Assembly (NCBI RefSeq): GCF_012911005.2 | Contig: NZ_WTVS01000009.1 | Location: 52,644 to 116,643, forward strand | Source of the DNA: Aromatoleum toluolicum | Lineage (GTDB): Bacteria > Pseudomonadota > Gammaproteobacteria > Burkholderiales > Rhodocyclaceae | DNA length: 64,000 bases | Reading direction: 5' to 3' | Shown here: in pieces, positions 60,563-64,000 of the stretch | Position numbering within the stretch: the first letter of the stretch is position 1 | Layout: each line of letters opens with the position of its first letter | Notes under the pieces: model-generated | Database searches by the model: none | What the model was told of the DNA's origin: nothing | What the model saw: the letters and a program-made list of their open reading frames with translations, nothing else | Translations under genes and position numbers: made by a program

Positions 60563-60606
60563 TGGGGCGACATACCGGGATCGAACCGGTGACAACTGGA
60601 CCACAA
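60563..60606 (-). tRNA. tRNA-His 3' fragment, candidate attachment site (copy 2)
   Basis: On the minus strand it reads TTGTGG, TCCAG, then the same variable loop, T arm and acceptor strand ending in CCCA as copy 1 at 11348-11392. It differs by loss of one C in the anticodon loop. The 5' half of the tRNA is missing. The AT-rich flank on its right (TAAAATCA...ACTT..GTCA) also resembles that of copy 1. Confidence 0.72.
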
Positions 60607-60861
60607 GACTGGGGCCTAACACGTAAAATCAAATACTTGCGTCACTTTTTTTCAAAACAACGTCTCCCCACACCCAGCAACTGCGCGGAACTCCGGCGGA
60701 CTTTTGAAAGTCTGTTGGGTGTCTGATGCCAGAGTCTCGAAACTGCTCCACTTCATGGCATCCGTTTCTCGCGGGCAACTCATGATGGTCGCAACAGGCA
60801 AAGGGTGTGGCCGACATACTGTCTACCCCGCAAGACACAGTTCGACCTTCCCCACTCGTCA
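60607..60861. other. Intergenic region beside copy 2 of the attachment site
   Basis: 255 bp without a supportable gene, partly AT-rich near the tRNA fragment. No integrase fragment is visible here. Confidence 0.4.
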
Positions 60862-62229
60862 TCAGCCCTCGACAGCCCGGCGCAGGATGATTGCGTTTTC
60901 GGCGCAGATTGCCTGGAAGTCGGCGCTGATTCTGGCGTCGGCGGCACAGCGTGCCCAGTAGGCGATGGCGGCTTGCGCTGCCCGCCGCCATTCGAGCGCT
61001 TCCGTCGGGAGCGGCAGCGCTGGTTCATAAGTTTGCGGAGGTACTTCGCCCCCCCGGTGCGGCGCATAACGCATCGGTAGCATGTCGTACACTGGAGCGA
61101 GTGTCAGCCCGGGGTGGAATGACAGGTTTCCATCATGCATATCCGTGTTGGCAATCAGCCGACCAAACCACCAGATCAAGGTCACCTGCCCGACCGTTTC
61201 GGCGGGCAGCCAGCCATTTTGGTGGAGGGCGCCAGCCATGGCTGGCCAGGAGGCACCCGCCTTTCCCAACAACGCGCCATTCAGGCTCGACAGCGCACAC
61301 ACCGGTAGGCGGCCGTGGGCACCACGACGGTCAAAGCGCACCACTTCCAGGAAGGTGCGGCCGGCGTGGTGGTAAATCGCACTCCGGGCCGTACGGATGC
61401 CAAGTTCAGCGGACAGGGTCTCCAATGCCAGATGCTCGCAAACGAGGAGGTCCGACCAGCGGCGAACCGCGGCGGACGCATCAGCGCCGGAAAACTTCAC
61501 GATCACCGAAACAGGATCGCCCGCCAGCACCCGCATGGCCGTGAATTTGGGGAATTCACCGGCAGCCGATGAACCTGCCACGCCTTGGGCAAGGGCCAGC
61601 TCGGCTTGCTCGGGATACACCAATGCGACTTGGTCTGCGCCAATCAGGCGGGATTCCCAGTCGCGCCGCGCATCCAGATGCCGCTGGTAGGCCCGCTCGC
61701 CGAGAATCAGGTCACCGCTCTGGTCGTGTCCCCGCGTCGCCAGCACATGGACCACGTCATCGTCCGACCAGTCATTAAGGCTTTCGGTAACCTCCAGGGA
61801 CTGCCAGCACAGATGGGCAAAGTTGCGACCCAAAAAACCCTGGGGCCGCATATCGAGCAAGGGATACGGCAATCCGTCAAACCAACCGTCGCTCATCTCC
61901 CCCTTGTCCAGGGGCCAGGCGAAGGGCTCACCGAACATCAGGGCGCTACCCTCCGGGTACGTGAGGTCCAGGGCGCCCACCACATGCCCAGTCCCGGTCG
62001 CATCAACGCGATACAGCGGCAGACTGTCATTGCGCCCACGCAGCGCCCGACGCAAGGCGTACCGCGTGCGGCGTGACCCGCCCCGGCGGATGACTTCGCC
62101 TTCAATCTGTGCCATCAGCCGCATCACGGTGGAGCGATTGACACCCTTCAGCAGGCGGCACAGCTCTGCCCCGCTGGCGCGGGGGTGCTTCATCAAGGCT
62201 TGGCGTAGGTCATTGACCGTGACTTTCAT
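60862..62229 (-). CDS. yjjJ: YjjJ-type HipA-family kinase with N-terminal helix-turn-helix
   Basis: In this 455-residue protein the N-terminal 65 residues are a winged-helix domain (LRQALMKHPRASGAELCRLL, RSTVMRLMAQIEGEV). A HipA-like kinase follows, with nucleotide loop FPKFTAMRV and VIVKFSG, the catalytic loop RLIANTDMHDGNLSF and metal site LAPVYDMLPM. This built-in DNA-binding domain and the motif order match YjjJ (HipH) proteins. HipA kinases phosphorylate tRNA synthetases and slow growth. No separate hipB antitoxin gene is seen; the fused helix-turn-helix may replace it. The ATG at 62229 is preferred over 62268, whose extra N-terminus is not family-like. It lies next to the tRNA-His fragment. 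Confidence 0.85.
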   Translation of the reverse strand: MKVTVNDLRQALMKHPRASGAELCRLLKGVNRSTVMRLMAQIEGEVIRRGGSRRTRYALRRALRGRNDSLPLYRVDATGTGHVVGALDLTYPEGSALMFGEPFAWPLDKGEMSDGWFDGLPYPLLDMRPQGFLGRNFAHLCWQSLEVTESLNDWSDDDVVHVLATRGHDQSGDLILGERAYQRHLDARRDWESRLIGADQVALVYPEQAELALAQGVAGSSAAGEFPKFTAMRVLAGDPVSVIVKFSGADASAAVRRWSDLLVCEHLALETLSAELGIRTARSAIYHHAGRTFLEVVRFDRRGAHGRLPVCALSSLNGALLGKAGASWPAMAGALHQNGWLPAETVGQVTLIWWFGRLIANTDMHDGNLSFHPGLTLAPVYDMLPMRYAPHRGGEVPPQTYEPALPLPTEALEWRRAAQAAIAYWARCAADARISADFQAICAENAIILRRAVEG

Positions 62230-62438
62230 ACGGCCAGTGTACAAAATGCAACGAAAACTGCAACGCAACTTTGATGAGAATCGTTTAAACCCAATGCGTT
62301 ATCGCATGAGCGCGGTGAAATTACGCAACGAGTTTGGAGCCGCCCCACGGGTTGGATGTCTATCAGTTTTCGGTCGGCGCCAACAACTTGCCGCAACACG
62401 GCAGCCCAGGGCTGCCTCGCCTCGGGTGATCCGCCGAT

Positions 62439-63344
62439 TCACTCCGCGTCCCAATAGGGTTCTGGACCGATATGCTCAAGCAGGAAGTCTATGAATGTAC
62501 GGACCTTTGCCGGTAGGTGCCGGGTCGGCAAATAGAGGGCGTAGACATGGCGCTCGACGGGGATGTACTCGGACAGCGCGGCGCACAGGCGGCCGGCCTG
62601 CAGGTCTCTACCAATGATGAAGGTCGGCAGCAACGCAAGCCCGAGCCCCCCGAGCACGGCCTGGGACAGCGCCTCGTCGTCATTGATGCGCAAGCGGCCG
62701 GCCACGGGCACCGCGATCTCGCCCTCCGGTCCGGTGAAGCGCCAGAGGCCATGCTCACCGGAGTGCGTGTAGTCCAGACAGTTATGGCGGGAAAGATCCT
62801 GCGGGATGCGTGGCAGGCCGTGCCGCGCAAAGTACTCCGGCGTTGCACAGAGCTTGCGCCGCACCGGGGCGAGCTGACGTGCAACAACGGAGAGCGGCAG
62901 CTCGCTCGCCACGCGCACGATGACGTCATATCCCTCTTCAGCGAGATCGATGCTGCGGTCGGATATGGTCATGTCGACGTCCAGATCAGGATATCGACCG
63001 AGGAACTCCGCAAGGGCTGGCGCAACATGCAGCGTCCCGAAGGCTACCGATGCGGCGACACGAAGGGTGCCGCGCGGCTGCGCGTGCAGACTGCTCGCCA
63101 CCTGCTCGGCCTGCACCATCTCCTCGACGATGCGGTTGCAGTGCTCGACAAAGACGGCCCCGACCTCGGTGACGCTCAGATGACGGGTGCTGCGGTGGAG
63201 CAACCGCACGCCGAGCGAATGTTCGAGCTTCGCCACCGCCTTGCTCACCGCAGAACGTGACGTGCCAAGGCGGAGGGCCGCCGCGGAGAAGCTTCCGCTC
63301 GCCACTACGTGTGCGTAGATCGCCATCAAATTCAGATCTTGCAT
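62439..63344 (-). CDS. LysR-family transcriptional regulator
   Basis: This 301-residue protein has an N-terminal winged helix (LMAIYAHVVASGSFSAAALRLGTSRSAVSKAVAKLE, split at residue 20) and a substrate-binding domain from about residue 90 (GTLRVAASVAFGTLHVAPAL, EEGYDVIVRVA). It is of the CrgA/AaeR-like group common in beta- and gammaproteobacteria. The ATG at 63344 begins the canonical start (MQDLNLMAIYAHV); upstream extension is not conserved-looking. No divergent target gene is visible; the neighbour upstream is on the same strand, 125 bp away. The ligand is unknown. Confidence 0.9.
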   Translation of the reverse strand: MQDLNLMAIYAHVVASGSFSAAALRLGTSRSAVSKAVAKLEHSLGVRLLHRSTRHLSVTEVGAVFVEHCNRIVEEMVQAEQVASSLHAQPRGTLRVAASVAFGTLHVAPALAEFLGRYPDLDVDMTISDRSIDLAEEGYDVIVRVASELPLSVVARQLAPVRRKLCATPEYFARHGLPRIPQDLSRHNCLDYTHSGEHGLWRFTGPEGEIAVPVAGRLRINDDEALSQAVLGGLGLALLPTFIIGRDLQAGRLCAALSEYIPVERHVYALYLPTRHLPAKVRTFIDFLLEHIGPEPYWDAE

Positions 63345-63469
63345 GTCTGAATTGTATCCGCCCAATGCGGATTCCAACCCAACGTGACCGCAGATTCCGA
63401 GAAGGGTGTGACCGGCTTTCCGGGACAGTGAGCGCGGATTCCGATTTGCTCGCGCCTGCGGAACGGGAA

Positions 63470-64000
63470 TCAGAGGGCCGCTCGAGCGGCCCCCTCCCAC
63501 CAGCCGCTCATGAGACTTTGGGGCGGTATGCTCGCCTGCACCTTCGCGCAGCTTTCCCAGGCATCCCTGGGAACGCTCAGGCCGGCGAAGATACCGTAGC
63601 CGCTGCCTGCGCAGATTTCCCCGCCGGCAAGGATGCTTTCTCCTGCCCGGATCGCGCCATCGGCGAGGATCGTCGCGCCCGCGCGGATTCCCCAGCCGGC
63701 TTCGAGATGCCGCCCGCAGCGAATGGAGGCTCCCGCTTCGATGCCGTGCCCTGCCCGGATGTGTTCATCCCCGGCAATGTCGCACCCAGCGCGCAGGTTC
63801 TTGGCGCACGCGATCGTTCCCTGCACGACGAGGTCTCCGCCGGTGCCGGCATTCCCCGCAAGATCGAGCGCGCCGCGGCAGTACAGATCCCGACCCACCC
63901 GAAGGTCGCCGCGGCAGGCGACGTCTCCGCCCGCATCGACACCCCAGCGTACGCGCATGTCGCCGCCGACCCCGACACGACCGTCGGCGCGAAGATGTCC
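63470..64000 (-). CDS. Gly-rich beta-helix repeat protein (partial)
   Basis: The C-terminal 176 residues are visible; the start lies beyond the window. The sequence is a run of 6- to 8-residue repeats of the form G-x-I/L-x-A-G-x-x-I (for example IRAGHGIEAGASI, ESILAGGEICAG), as in left-handed or polymer-forming beta-helices. The last 35 residues are non-repetitive. Its frame is continuous to the window edge. It resembles bactofilin-like or hexapeptide-repeat surfaces but without a recognisable catalytic part. I do not assign a function. Confidence 0.65.
   Translation of the reverse strand, partial: GHLRADGRVGVGGDMRVRWGVDAGGDVACRGDLRVGRDLYCRGALDLAGNAGTGGDLVVQGTIACAKNLRAGCDIAGDEHIRAGHGIEAGASIRCGRHLEAGWGIRAGATILADGAIRAGESILAGGEICAGSGYGIFAGLSVPRDAWESCAKVQASIPPQSLMSGWWEGAARAAL

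Noticed and set aside
1..64000. CRISPR array or replication origin
   Set aside because: No regularly spaced repeats of 25-40 bp and no iteron or DnaA-box cluster were seen.

Overview
The window is high-GC DNA, with coding regions mostly near 65-68 percent by eye. It comes from a Gram-negative bacterium with an outer membrane (three porin or FadL-type proteins). The betaproteobacterial-style porins, the aromatic-catabolism genes and the many amino-acid oxidation genes fit the Rhodocyclales (Azoarcus, Aromatoleum, Thauera) or a close relative. This placement is inference. No rRNA gene and no complete tRNA gene is present.

Layout. (A) 1-10.25 kb is an aromatic-catabolic cluster. It holds a partial ferredoxin-FAD reductase, a CarAa-like Rieske oxygenase, a broken AraC regulator, an internally shortened StyA-type flavin monooxygenase, a FadL/TodX-type channel, a flavin reductase without its stop codon, two paralogous MarR-like regulators, a chorismate synthase with an internal deletion, a DmpD/XylF-type hydrolase and an NfuA-type Fe-S carrier. 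Two promoters share the inverted repeat GTTGA-N7-TCAAC. Several genes look eroded. (B) 10.25-14.5 kb is a junction zone. It contains unrecognised remnants, a 45-nt 3' fragment of tRNA-His with a terminator and repeated palindromes, then a Fic protein and a VapBC pair. (C) 15-22 kb, minus strand, holds an aspartoacylase-like hydrolase, a tartrate/D-malate dehydrogenase, an Lrp regulator, a class III aminotransferase, a chemoreceptor remnant, a D-2-hydroxyacid dehydrogenase and a double-GNAT protein. (D) 22.2-43.9 kb, plus strand, is a long catabolic block. It holds an aldehyde dehydrogenase, two near-identical HAD genes, an IlvD/Edd dehydratase, a second hydroxyacid dehydrogenase, a FAD amine oxidase, a complete peptide/opine-type ABC importer, a three-subunit HcnABC/OoxAB-like oxidase, a cupin, a 3-oxo-tetronate kinase and decarboxylase, a racemase-family protein, a cyclodeaminase-family reductase, a threonine-dehydratase-like enzyme and an AraC regulator. 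(E) 44.3-48 kb holds a third HAD, a small-molecule kinase, a class III PLP enzyme of the phospho-lyase type and an Lrp regulator. (F) 48.3-58.4 kb holds a porin, a semialdehyde dehydrogenase, a GAF-GAF-GGDEF-EAL protein, a PepSY/porin/DUF4198 operon and a PDR-type oxidoreductase. (G) 58.4-60.6 kb holds decayed fragments and a second copy of the tRNA-His fragment with its terminator. (H) 60.9-64 kb holds a YjjJ-type HipA kinase, a LysR regulator and a partial repeat-rich protein.

How it fits together. The two tRNA-His 3' fragments lie 49 kb apart in the same orientation and share flanking sequence, so 11.3-60.6 kb is plausibly an island or a stack of islands inserted at tRNA-His. Its cargo reads as import and oxidation of an amino-acid conjugate or opine-like compound, followed by handling of hydroxy, amino and semialdehyde C3-C4 fragments. 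The exact substrate cannot be read from the sequence.
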